A stretch of 64,000 nt of DNA, taken from NCBI GenBank assembly GCA_947445525.1, contig CANFDS010000002.1, positions 1 through 64,000 on the forward strand, in the 5' to 3' direction. The notes under the pieces were generated by a model, which searched no databases, was not told the DNA's origin, and worked only from the letters and a program-made list of their open reading frames with translations. Source of the DNA: Actinomycetota bacterium (GTDB taxonomy: Bacteria > Actinomycetota > Thermoleophilia > Gaiellales > Gaiellaceae). Shown piece after piece: positions 53,388 to 61,705 of this stretch. Position 1 is the first letter of the stretch. Each line of letters starts with the position of its first letter. Made by a program: the position numbers and the translations under genes.

Positions 53388-54674
53388 TCACGCGACCTTC
53401 CGCAGCGCCGGGTTGATCCGGTCGATGCCGGCCAGGAAGACGTCCTCGTCGGGGCCGATGCCGGCGGCGCTGAGGCGGCCGGGCGCGAGCAGCTCGGTCG
53501 CGATCGCAGCCAGCTCGTCGGCCTGCACCCGTTCGATCGAGCGGATCACCTGCTCGGCCGTGAGCAGCTCGACCCCGGTCACGAGCGACTTGCCGAGGCG
53601 GCTCATCCGGCTCGAGGTCGACTCCATGGCGAGCAGGATCCGGCCCTTCACGTTGTCCTTGGCGCGCTGCAGCTCGGCGGGCGTGATACGGCCCGCGGCC
53701 AGCTCCCCCACCTGCTCGGCGACGATCTCGAGGCACGAGCCGACGTTCTCGGCGCGGGTGCCGACGTAGATGCCGAGCTGCCCGGACTCCTGGTACTGCG
53801 AGACGAAGCTGAACACCGAGTACGCCATCCCCCGCTTCTCGCGGATCTCCTGGAACAGCCGGGACGACGCCGACCCGCCGAGGATCGCGTCGAACAGCGA
53901 CATCGCGTAGCGGCGGTCGTCGGTGCGCGAGATGCCGGGGGCGCCGACGCAGACGTGATACTGCTCGGTGTCCTTGCGCCGGAAGCGCAGCAGCGGCGGC
54001 GGCGTGGTCGTGAACGGGACGCGCCGGATCGTCGCAGCGGGACCGTCCACCAGCGCGGGAAAGCTGCGCTCGACGAGCTCGTGAAACGCCTCGTGACGGA
54101 CGTTGCCCGCGGCCGAGACGACGACGTTGGCGGGCGCGTAGGCGGCCCGGTGGTGCGACTGGAGCGCCCGCCGTGACACCGACGAGATGACCTCCGCCGT
54201 GCCGATCACGGGCGCGCCCAGCGGGTGGCCGCCGAACACCGCCTCACCGAAGCTGTCGTGGACGAGATCCTGGGGCGCGTCCTCCACCATCGCGATCTCC
54301 TCGAGCACGACCTCGCGCTCGGTCTCGAGCTCGGCGAAGCGCGGCACGAACACCATCTCGGCCATCACCCGCACTGCCAGCTCGAGCTGCTCGTCGGGGA
54401 CGCGGGCGTAGACGACGGTGTGCTCGCGCGACGTGGCCGCGTTGAGCTCGCCGCCGAGCGCGTCGAAGATCTCGGCGATCTGCAGGGCGTCGTAGTTGCG
54501 CGTGCCCTTGAACAGGAGATGCTCGATGAAGTGCGAGACGCCGGCCTTGCGCGGGGTCTCGTCGCGAGAGCCGGTGCCGATCCAGAAGCCGACGGCGACC
54601 GAGCGGACGCCCGGGAGGCGTTCGGAGGCGATGCGCAGGCCGGAGGGGAGCTCGGTGATGTGATGGCGGGGCAC
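53388..54674 (-). CDS. M16 family zinc metallopeptidase
   Basis: A 428-residue pitrilysin-type peptidase. The inverted zinc motif HFIEH (His48, Glu51, His52) and the downstream Glu in EREVVLEEIAM supply the metal site. The C-terminal inactive half-domain contains GGSASSRLFQEIREKRGLAY-like sequence (MAYSVFSF). The GTG at 54674 is chosen for the TACGAT box 7 nt upstream and the family start HHITELPSGLRI. This position after pnp and before dap genes is conserved in Gram-positive bacteria. Confidence 0.92.
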   Translation of the reverse strand: MPRHHITELPSGLRIASERLPGVRSVAVGFWIGTGSRDETPRKAGVSHFIEHLLFKGTRNYDALQIAEIFDALGGELNAATSREHTVVYARVPDEQLELAVRVMAEMVFVPRFAELETEREVVLEEIAMVEDAPQDLVHDSFGEAVFGGHPLGAPVIGTAEVISSVSRRALQSHHRAAYAPANVVVSAAGNVRHEAFHELVERSFPALVDGPAATIRRVPFTTTPPPLLRFRRKDTEQYHVCVGAPGISRTDDRRYAMSLFDAILGGSASSRLFQEIREKRGMAYSVFSFVSQYQESGQLGIYVGTRAENVGSCLEIVAEQVGELAAGRITPAELQRAKDNVKGRILLAMESTSSRMSRLGKSLVTGVELLTAEQVIRSIERVQADELAAIATELLAPGRLSAAGIGPDEDVFLAGIDRINPALRKVA

Positions 54675-54681
54675 GGCAGAG

Positions 54682-54687
54682 ATCGTA
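54682..54687 (-). promoter_or_regulatory. Leaderless-type -10 box of the M16 peptidase gene
   Basis: TACGAT on the minus strand, 7 nt before GTG 54674. Confidence 0.46.
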
Positions 54688-54723
54688 GCCCGCGGCGGGC
54701 CGCTGCCCGGGCGAGGAGTGAGC

Positions 54724-54779
54724 GGCGGCGGCCGCGGCCGCCGCCGGAAACGGCGAGGGCGGCTCACGCCGCCCTCGCC
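54724..54779 (-). terminator. Tandem hairpins after pnp
   Basis: A 12-bp perfect stem with loop (arms 54752-54763 and 54768-54779) is followed, in the minus direction, by GTTTCC and a 22-bp perfect palindrome (54724-54745). They lie between the pnp stop and the M16 promoter, and are well placed to end pnp transcription. Confidence 0.65.
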
Positions 54780-54809
54780 TGCACTGCTCCGGAGCCTGCT
54801 GCGGTGGCG

Positions 54810-57269
54810 CTAGCGCCGCCCGCCGCCGCCGCCACGGCCACGGTCGCGGTCGCCGCCACGCGGGCGGTCGCCCTCGGGCCGCGGCTCGCGCACCGGGGCA
54901 TCCTTCGCCCGCTCGATCAGCGTCTCCGGCGAGATCAGCACGCCGTCCTCGTGCTTGGCGACGAGCTTGAGGCCGATGCGGCCGCGCTGCTTGTCCACCT
55001 CGACCACGATGACGTCGAGGATGTCGCCCTGGCTGATGACGTCCTCGATGTGCGCGACGCGGCCGGGGCCGACGTTCGACACGTGGAGGAGGCCGTCGGT
55101 GCCCTTCTTCAGCTCGACGAACGCGCCGAAGTCGGTCGTCTTGGCGACCTTGCCGGTGTACTCGTCGCCGGCCTCGGGCTCGCGGGTGAGCGACTGGATG
55201 GCGGCGATCGCTGCGGCCGACTTGGTGCCGTCGGTGGCGTAGATCAGGATCGTGCCGTCGTCCTCGATGTCGATCTGCACGTCGTAGTCGGCCTCGAGGC
55301 TGCGGATCATCTCGCCGCCCTTGCCGATGACCATGCCGATCTGATCCTGCTTGACCTTCGTCGAGGAGATGCGCGGAGCGTGCTCGGCAAGCTCCTCGCG
55401 GTGCTCTGGGAGCACGGCCAGCATGTTGTCGAGGATCGAGTTGCGCGCCCGCTTGGCCTGCTGCAGGGCGGCCGTCATGATCTCCCGCGTGACGCCGGTG
55501 ATCTTGATGTCCATCTGCAGCGCGGTGATGCCGGCACGCGTGCCCGCGACCTTGAAGTCCATGTCACCGAGGTGATCCTCGGCGCCCTGGATGTCGGTGA
55601 GCACGACGTGGTCGTCGCCCTCCTTGACCAGGCCCATGGCGATGCCGGCGACCGGCGCCTTGATCGGCACGCCCGCGTCCATCAGCGCGAGGGTCGAGCC
55701 GCACACGGAGCCCATCGAGGACGAGCCGTTCGACTCGAGCGTCTCCGAGACGAGGCGGATCGTGTAGGGGAACTCCTCCGGCGACGGGATGACCGTCTCG
55801 AGGGCCCGCTGCGCGAGCGCCCCGTGGCCGATGTCGCGGCGCTTCGGGCCGCGCATGAAGCCCGTCTCCCCGACCGAGAACGGCGGGAAGTTGTAGTGGT
55901 GCATGAAGCGGCGCTCGTTCTCCAGCGACAGGTCGTCGATGCGCTGGCCCTCCTTGGCGGTGCCGAGGGTGAGCAGCGTCATGATCTGGGTCTGGCCGCG
56001 GGTGAAGAGGGCCGACCCGTGCGTGCGCGGCGAGACCGAGACCTCGCAGGTGATCGGGCGGATCTCCTCGGTCTTGCGGCCGTCCGGCCGAACGCCGGCG
56101 ACGATCTTCTTGCGCACGATGTCCTTGTACGCACCGTCGGCGGCCTTCTTGATCAGGCCCTTGGTCAGCGCGTCCTTGGCGCCGTCCTCGCCGCCGCCCG
56201 GGAAGGGCAGCGTCACCTTGTCGATGATCCGCTCCTGCAGCAGCGAGCGCTTCGCCGACTTGAGCTCCTTCGAGTCCTGCTCGGCGTCGGTCAGCTCGCG
56301 GATGTCCGCGTCGAACTGCTCGCGGACGGCGGCGGACACCGCGGCGTAGCGCTCCTCCTCGAGCACGATGCCGAGCGCGTGCTTCACCTGGGTCAGGCGG
56401 AGCATGTCCTCCTCGGTCGACGACATGCTGATCGCCGGGGTGAGCCGGCCGAGCAGGTCGTCGACGACGGCGGACGCCTTCGCGAGGCCCTCCGCCTGGA
56501 TCTTCGCGCGAAACTCGCCACCGTGCTCGGCCCGCAGCTTCGCGGCGAGCTCGACGTCGAGCCACTTCGGCTTGCCTGCCTTCGCACGGAGCTCCTCCTG
56601 CGCGGCGCAGAGCTTGCGGATCTCGGCGTGCGCGAGGTCGAGGGCCTCGAGGAGCACGTCCTCGGAGACCTCCTGGGCACCGGCCTCGACCATCGTCAGC
56701 GCGTCCTTCGTGCCGACGACGATCAGGTCCATCGTACTCTCCTCGAAGATCTCGGGGAGCGTCGGGTTGACGACGAGCTCGCCGTCGATCAGGCCGACAC
56801 GAACCGCGCCCACCGGGCCGAGGAACGGCATCGACGAGACCATCAGCGCCGCGGAGGCGCCGTTGATGCAGAGGATGTCGTGGCCGGTGACCATGTCCGC
56901 CGAGAGGACGGTCGCGATGACCTGCACCTCGTTGCGGAAGCCCTTCGGCCAGAGCGGCCGGATCGGCCGGTCGATCATGCGAGCGGTGAGGGTGGCGCGC
57001 TCGGTGGCGCGGCCCTCGCGCTTGAAGAAGCCGCCCGGGATCTTGCCCGCGGCGTACATCTTCTCCTCGACGTCGACGGTTAGCGGGAAGAAGTCCGCGC
57101 CCTCGCGCGCCTCCAGCCGGCCCTGTGCGGTGGCGAGCACCATGGTGTCGCCCGAGCGGACGAGAACGGCGCCGTCGGCCTGCTTGGCCAGCTTGCCCGT
57201 CTCGAAGACCACTTCTGCGCCGCCCACGGTGACACTCACCGTGACGTGGCGCTCAGCGGGATTACTCAT
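54810..57269 (-). CDS. pnp: Polyribonucleotide nucleotidyltransferase
   Basis: An 819-residue phosphorolytic 3'-5' exoribonuclease. Two RNase PH domains flank a helical linker, followed by a KH domain (IGMVIGKGGEMIRSLE) and an S1 domain (YTGKVAKTTDFGAFVEL). The C-terminal tail is Arg/Gly/Asp-rich. The ATG at 57269 has a good ribosome binding site (TTGGAGGACAT). It lies downstream of rpsO, as in most bacteria. Confidence 0.97.
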   Translation of the reverse strand: MSNPAERHVTVSVTVGGAEVVFETGKLAKQADGAVLVRSGDTMVLATAQGRLEAREGADFFPLTVDVEEKMYAAGKIPGGFFKREGRATERATLTARMIDRPIRPLWPKGFRNEVQVIATVLSADMVTGHDILCINGASAALMVSSMPFLGPVGAVRVGLIDGELVVNPTLPEIFEESTMDLIVVGTKDALTMVEAGAQEVSEDVLLEALDLAHAEIRKLCAAQEELRAKAGKPKWLDVELAAKLRAEHGGEFRAKIQAEGLAKASAVVDDLLGRLTPAISMSSTEEDMLRLTQVKHALGIVLEEERYAAVSAAVREQFDADIRELTDAEQDSKELKSAKRSLLQERIIDKVTLPFPGGGEDGAKDALTKGLIKKAADGAYKDIVRKKIVAGVRPDGRKTEEIRPITCEVSVSPRTHGSALFTRGQTQIMTLLTLGTAKEGQRIDDLSLENERRFMHHYNFPPFSVGETGFMRGPKRRDIGHGALAQRALETVIPSPEEFPYTIRLVSETLESNGSSSMGSVCGSTLALMDAGVPIKAPVAGIAMGLVKEGDDHVVLTDIQGAEDHLGDMDFKVAGTRAGITALQMDIKITGVTREIMTAALQQAKRARNSILDNMLAVLPEHREELAEHAPRISSTKVKQDQIGMVIGKGGEMIRSLEADYDVQIDIEDDGTILIYATDGTKSAAAIAAIQSLTREPEAGDEYTGKVAKTTDFGAFVELKKGTDGLLHVSNVGPGRVAHIEDVISQGDILDVIVVEVDKQRGRIGLKLVAKHEDGVLISPETLIERAKDAPVREPRPEGDRPRGGDRDRGRGGGGGRR

Positions 57270-57295
57270 ATGTCCTCCAATGTTGCAGTGTTCTT

Positions 57296-57353
57296 GGAGG
57301 TGGAGGTTTGAGCCAGTCTCGGCCGTGCCGGGCTCGCTCAAACATCCACCTCC
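57296..57353 (-). repeat. 18-bp hairpin in the rpsO-pnp intergenic region
   Basis: Arms 57296-57313 and 57336-57353 pair with one mismatch around a 22-nt loop. It sits between the rpsO stop and the pnp ribosome binding site. In E. coli this same interval carries a terminator and an RNase III site that controls pnp, so a processing or attenuation role is likely. Confidence 0.65.
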
Positions 57354-57372
57354 CCAGGACGATCAGCCGCGA

Positions 57373-57642
57373 CTAGCGGCGGAGTCCGAGCTCCTTGATG
57401 AGGCTGCGGTAGCCCTCGAGATCGGTGCGCATCAGGTAGTTCAGAAAGCGACGCCGCTGGCCAACCAGTTTGAGCAGGCCACGACGGGTGTTGTGATCCT
57501 TCTTGTGCGTGCGCAGGTGCTCGGTGAGCTCCGTGATGCGGGTGGTGAGCATTGCGATCTGCACCTCGGTCGAGCCGGTGTCCGTCGCGTGACGGCCGTG
57601 CTTGCCGATGAGATCCAGCTTCGCTTCCTTGGTCAGAGCCAT
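57373..57642 (-). CDS. rpsO: 30S ribosomal protein S15
   Basis: An 89-residue protein. It starts [18 protein letters not shown], and contains [36 protein letters not shown] and QRRRFLNYL, all diagnostic of S15. The ribosome binding site GGAGGTTGT precedes the ATG at 57642. Confidence 0.98.
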   Translation of the reverse strand: MALTKEAKLDLIGKHGRHATDTGSTEVQIAMLTTRITELTEHLRTHKKDHNTRRGLLKLVGQRRRFLNYLMRTDLEGYRSLIKELGLRR

Positions 57643-57796
57643 ACAACCTCCTATGTCGTGTCTCCGACAATCCAAGCTCGCCGTGGGAAGCACGCCGGCG
57701 GCTGAGATCGTGGTCAAGTGACAGCGTAGCAGCGCTACGGCGCCGTGCTGCAGGGCGGCCGCGCTGGCCGGAGCGCCGTGCGGCGGTGCGGCGGTG

Positions 57797-58663
57797 CTAG
57801 CCGGGGCGTCGGGCAGCGCGCGTGCGGCCGACGTCGAGCGCGATCTGGTCGATCAGCGCCTGCTCGCTCTCGAACACGCGCTCGTCGCGCAGCCACTCCC
57901 ACACCTCGACCACGAGGCGCCGGCCGTAGAGGTCGCCGGCGAAGTCGAGCAGGAACGCCTCGACGCGCTGCTCGGTGCCGCCGTAGTGCGGGTTGGTGCC
58001 GATCGAGACGGCCGCTCGGTACTCGTCCCACTGCCCGGCGTAGATGCCGTGACGCGGCACGACGAGGTCGGGGATCGGCTGGAGGTTCGCGGTCGGGAAG
58101 CCGAGGGTGCCGCCGCGCTGGTCGCCGCCGACCACGATCCCGTCGAGCTCCGGCGGTCGCCCCAGCATCTGCGCGGCAGCGGCGATGTCACCGCTGCGCA
58201 GCGCCGCCCGGATCGCGGACGACGACACGCCCGGCACCTCGGGCGCCTGCAGCACCTGGAAGCCGAGCCGGTCGAGCAGCTCGAGATCGCCCTCGCGGCG
58301 GTAGCCGAAGCGGAAGTCCTCGCCGGCGATCACCACCTCGGCACCGATCCCGCGCAGGTACGTCTCGGCGAACGCCGCCGGGGCGAGCCGCAGCAGCTCG
58401 GGCGTGAAGCCGACGAGCAGCGTCGTCTCAACACCGGCGTCCGCGAGCAGCTCGAGCCGCCGCTCGAGCGTGCTGATCAGGTCGACGCGGTTGCCCAGCG
58501 CGACGCGGGGGTGCGGATCGAACGTGAGCACGGTCGGCGCGAGGCCCGTGTCGATCGCCGTCTGCACGACTCCTTGATGCCCGCGGTGGACGCCGTCGAA
58601 CGTGCCGATGGCGACGGCACGCGGCTGGCGGACGACCTGGGCGGGGGCGTGCGCGATCTTCAC
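57797..58663 (-). CDS. ribF: Bifunctional riboflavin kinase / FAD synthetase
   Basis: A 288-residue enzyme making FMN and FAD. The N-terminal adenylyltransferase has [13 protein letters not shown] and [11 protein letters not shown]; the C-terminal kinase has [19 protein letters not shown] and [11 protein letters not shown]. It overlaps truB by 4 nt in the rbfA-nrnA-truB-ribF run. Confidence 0.95.
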   Translation of the reverse strand: MKIAHAPAQVVRQPRAVAIGTFDGVHRGHQGVVQTAIDTGLAPTVLTFDPHPRVALGNRVDLISTLERRLELLADAGVETTLLVGFTPELLRLAPAAFAETYLRGIGAEVVIAGEDFRFGYRREGDLELLDRLGFQVLQAPEVPGVSSSAIRAALRSGDIAAAAQMLGRPPELDGIVVGGDQRGGTLGFPTANLQPIPDLVVPRHGIYAGQWDEYRAAVSIGTNPHYGGTEQRVEAFLLDFAGDLYGRRLVVEVWEWLRDERVFESEQALIDQIALDVGRTRAARRPG

Positions 58664-59355
58664 GGGTCAGCGTTCCCGGCGCCCGGAGCCGTTCCTGCGG
58701 GGAGCCGCGCCAGAGCCTCGTCCACCGCGATGATGTGCTCGGGGTCGGCCTCGTCCACGTGGAACGGCCCGACCTCGGTGCGGCGCAGGGTGACGCAGTG
58801 GCCGCCGAGAGCGTCGGCGATCGAGCGGATGTAGGTGCCGGAGGTGACGTGCAGGTCGAGCGTGGCGATGCCGTCCTCGTAGGAGACGAGCACGAGGTCG
58901 CGCACGGTGGAGCGGCGCAGCGGCATCTCGACCTCCACCCCGCGCCGGTGCAGGTTGTAGGCGCGCTCGCCGTCGATCTTGACGGCCGAGGCTGCCGGGA
59001 TGCGCAGCTCGATCTCGCCGCGCAGGCGCTCCAGCGCGCGTTCCAGCTCGTCGCGTGCGGGCGGCTCGTGCCGGTCGAGCGGCTCGCCGTCGACATCCCC
59101 GGTGGTGGTGCGCACCGAGAGGTCGACCGTCGTCAGGTAGCGCTTGTCGAGGCCAACGAAGCCGGGAGCGAGCCGGGTCGCCCGCCCCGACAGCAGCAGC
59201 AGCAGGCCGGTCGCGAACGGGTCGAGCGTGCCGGCGTGGCCGGTGCGTGCCCGGGTGCGGTTGCGCGTGCGGGCGACGATCGCGAACGACGACGGCCCGG
59301 CCGGCTTGTCGACGAGGATCACGCCGGCCGGCTCGAGGGCCCTAGGCGGCGCCAC
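58660..59355 (-). CDS. truB: tRNA pseudouridine(55) synthase
   Basis: A 231-residue pseudouridine synthase with the catalytic Asp in GHAGTLDPFATG, the start VILVDKPAGPSSF, and SAVKIDGERAYNLHR and SGTYIRSIADALG. It lacks the C-terminal PUA-like domain of longer TruB proteins. It overlaps nrnA by 14 nt. Confidence 0.94.
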   Translation of the reverse strand: MAPPRALEPAGVILVDKPAGPSSFAIVARTRNRTRARTGHAGTLDPFATGLLLLLSGRATRLAPGFVGLDKRYLTTVDLSVRTTTGDVDGEPLDRHEPPARDELERALERLRGEIELRIPAASAVKIDGERAYNLHRRGVEVEMPLRRSTVRDLVLVSYEDGIATLDLHVTSGTYIRSIADALGGHCVTLRRTEVGPFHVDEADPEHIIAVDEALARLPAGTAPGAGNADP

Positions 59356-60316
59356 GGGTGGCCGCGACGTAGGCGCTGCAGATCCCCTCGATGAGCTCCG
59401 CGGTCGTCTGGTCGGAGGTGAAGCCGGCCGCCTGCGGATGGCCGCCGCCGCCGAACTGGCGGGCGATCGCGGAGACGTCGATGCTGAGGTCGGAGGCGCG
59501 CAGGCTGACGCGGCGCTGTACCGGCGTGCGGAACGGTGGCTCGCGGATGAGCGCGACGAGCCGTACGCCCTCGACCGAGCGGAGGTGCTCGATGACGCCC
59601 TCCGAGTAGCCCTCGCCCGCGCCGACGTCGGGCCAGTCGGTGTGCACCAGCCAGGAGATCACGACGGCGCCGTCCTCGTACTGCTCGGCCCGCTCGAGGA
59701 CGCGCGCGAGCAGCTTCAGCTTGGGGAACCCGACCGACTCGTAGACCTTCTTAAAGACCCCGGCAACGTCGGCGCCTGCCTCGACGAGCTCGGCGCCGAC
59801 CCGGAGCGCGCGCGGCGTCGTGTTCGAGTACTGGTAGCGGCCCGTGTCGGTGACGAGGGCGACGTAGAGCGGCTCGGCGATCTCGGGGGTGATCGTCACG
59901 CCGAGGTCGGCGAGCAGGTCGAAGACGATCTCGCCCGTGGACGACGCGGTGTCGACGACCAGATCGATCGTGCCGAAGCGCGTGTTGTCGTGGTGATGGT
60001 CGACGTTGAGGACGAGCAGCGCCCGCTCGAGCGCGACGGGGTCGCCGATGCGGCCGGCGCCGGCGCAGTCGAGCGCGAGCAGGACGCGCTCCGCCTGGTC
60101 GGCGGGCGGCGTGCGCACGAGCGCAGCGAGCGGCATCCACTGGTACTCGCCCGCGATCGGGCCGGTGCCGGGCAGGTACATGACCGAGTCCTTGCCGAGC
60201 GCCTGCAGCCCGAGGTGCATGGCCAGCACCGAGCCGAGGGCGTCGCCGTCCGGATGCTCGTGCGTGGTCAGCAGGAAGCGATCGTGAGTGCGGATCGCAG
60301 CCGCGACGGCGCGCAT
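59342..60316 (-). CDS. nrnA: DHH-family oligoribonuclease / PAP phosphatase
   Basis: A 324-residue DHH/DHHA1 phosphoesterase that degrades short oligoribonucleotides and 3'-phosphoadenosine 5'-phosphate. Metal motifs are THEHPDGDALGS, LALDCAG, VDHHHDNTRFG and VTDTGRYQYSN; the DHHA1 end has GGGGHPQAAGF. The ATG at 60316 is preferred over the GTG at 60340 because GGAG lies upstream and it does not overlap rbfA. Confidence 0.93.
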   Translation of the reverse strand: MRAVAAAIRTHDRFLLTTHEHPDGDALGSVLAMHLGLQALGKDSVMYLPGTGPIAGEYQWMPLAALVRTPPADQAERVLLALDCAGAGRIGDPVALERALLVLNVDHHHDNTRFGTIDLVVDTASSTGEIVFDLLADLGVTITPEIAEPLYVALVTDTGRYQYSNTTPRALRVGAELVEAGADVAGVFKKVYESVGFPKLKLLARVLERAEQYEDGAVVISWLVHTDWPDVGAGEGYSEGVIEHLRSVEGVRLVALIREPPFRTPVQRRVSLRASDLSIDVSAIARQFGGGGHPQAAGFTSDQTTAELIEGICSAYVAATRGAA

Positions 60317-60317
60317 G

Positions 60318-60689
60318 TCAGTCTCCGGTCTGATCGTCACTCTGGGCAGGTTCCGTCGGGGCGTGTTCGTCGATCAGCTGTGACATGCGGACGCCGTACT
60401 CGACTGATGGATCGTACTCGAACGTCAGCCGGGGCGTCCGCCGCAGCTTCAACTCCTTCGCCACTCGCGACTGCAGGTAGCCGTGCGCCGCGGTCAGGCC
60501 CGCGAGCGTCCGCTCGCGCTTGCGGTCGTCGCCGTAGACGCTGATGAACACCTTCGCGTAGCCGAGGTCGGTGGTCACCTCGGTGCCGGTGACCGTGACA
60601 AAGCCGACACGCGGGTCCTTCAGCTCGCCGATCGCCTCCGACAACACCTGCTTGACCGCCTCGTTGACGCGCCGCCGACGGTCATTCAT
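60318..60689 (-). CDS. rbfA: Ribosome-binding factor A
   Basis: A 123-residue KH-like factor needed for 16S rRNA maturation. It has NEAVKQVLSEAIGELKDPRVGFVT, YAKVFISVYGDD and the C-terminal RRTPRLTFEYDPSVEYGVRM, all typical. It overlaps ylxP by 8 nt. Confidence 0.95.
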   Translation of the reverse strand: MNDRRRRVNEAVKQVLSEAIGELKDPRVGFVTVTGTEVTTDLGYAKVFISVYGDDRKRERTLAGLTAAHGYLQSRVAKELKLRRTPRLTFEYDPSVEYGVRMSQLIDEHAPTEPAQSDDQTGD

Positions 60690-60984
60690 CGAGTGTCACC
60701 ACGTCACGGTCGCTGCACACGAGCACGAACTCCTGTCTCTCGAGCAGCCGCTCCGCCTCGTCGAGCAGCCTGTCGGCGTCGCGCGCGTCGCGCGTCACGC
60801 AGGCCACCGTCAGGCGCGAACGCTGCCAGAGCTCGTGATAGTCGACCTCCGCCACAGCGAGGCCGAGACGCTGCTGGAGCAGGGCCTTCGCGGACTGTAC
60901 GAACTTCCGCTTGCCCTTGAGTGAGGCCGCCTCCGGAAAGTGCAGCTCGACCGAGAGAATCCCCACATAGCCTGCGCCCATCAC
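60682..60984 (-). CDS. ylxP: DUF503 family protein YlxP
   Basis: A 100-residue protein of the DUF503/YlxP family, found between infB and rbfA in Gram-positive bacteria. It has the SVELHFPEAASLKGKRKFVQS start and AVAEVDYHELWQRSRL. Function is uncertain; related to ribosome assembly by context. A weak CACAAT box lies 6 nt before its ATG, which fits its separation from infB by an inserted gene remnant. Confidence 0.88.
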   Translation of the reverse strand: MMGAGYVGILSVELHFPEAASLKGKRKFVQSAKALLQQRLGLAVAEVDYHELWQRSRLTVACVTRDARDADRLLDEAERLLERQEFVLVCSDRDVVTLDE

Positions 60985-61048
60985 GCCATTGTGCCTTGCG
61001 CGAGCCGTGCGCCCTCATCTCGGTCGCCTGCCTGCCGATGAACGCACT

Positions 61049-61678
61049 GTGAATCTCCTCCGGCAGCTCCGAGCGCTCGTGACCGTCGGGATCGGTGCCG
61101 GCGCCATCGCCGCCATTGTCTGGCTGGCCGCCAACAGCAACGGCTCGTGTGCCGGCCGCATCGCCGAGCTCCCAACCGTCGGCGCCATCGCCGGCCTCAG
61201 CCTGCTGGTCGGGACGACCGGGGCAGTGATGGCCGGCCGCGCGCACCGGCTCGACCGACGCCGCGCCACAGCCGAGCACACCTTCCGCGCCGCCCAGGTC
61301 GAGCTCGCCAACTCGCTGCAGATCGCGCGCACCGAGGGCGAGGCCTTCGCGCTGCTGCGGCACCACCTCGAGCGCACCCTGATCGGCGGCGACATCACCG
61401 GTGCCGTGCTCGTCGAGCACGGCGACACGCTCTCGGAGATCGAGCGCCTGCGCGTGATCGACTCGGTCGGCTAGGCTTCCGCGATCCTCAGCGGGCTGCG
61501 CAACCGCGCGCGCGCCGAGGCCAGTTCGGGTGCCGACAAGCTCACCGGCCTGCCCAGCGACCGTGCCGTGGAGGGCAGCCTGCGCCGGATGATCGCGCAG
61601 TCCGGCCGCAACGCGGTCGGGGCAGCCGGCACCTGGGGTGTCGATCTCGACGCGTACGACAAAGCCCGCGGCGAGTAG
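61049..61678 (+). pseudogene. Truncated GGDEF (diguanylate cyclase) gene with an in-frame TAG
   Basis: The first 141 codons give two membrane segments (LVTVGIGAGAIAAIVWLAAN and VGAIAGLSLLVGTTGAVMAG) and a helical linker, ending VIDSVG then TAG at 61472-61474. The same frame continues ASAILSGLRNRARAEA, DKLTGLPSDRAVEGSLRRM and VDLDAYDK, the start of a GGDEF domain, and stops at 61678. Expected Gln at the TAG, the sensory region and the whole GG-D/E-EF half are missing. It sits antisense between infB and ylxP, which are normally adjacent. Confidence 0.72.
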
Positions 61679-61705
61679 AGCGCTCCTGTCGACGCTGCGT
61701 CCGGG

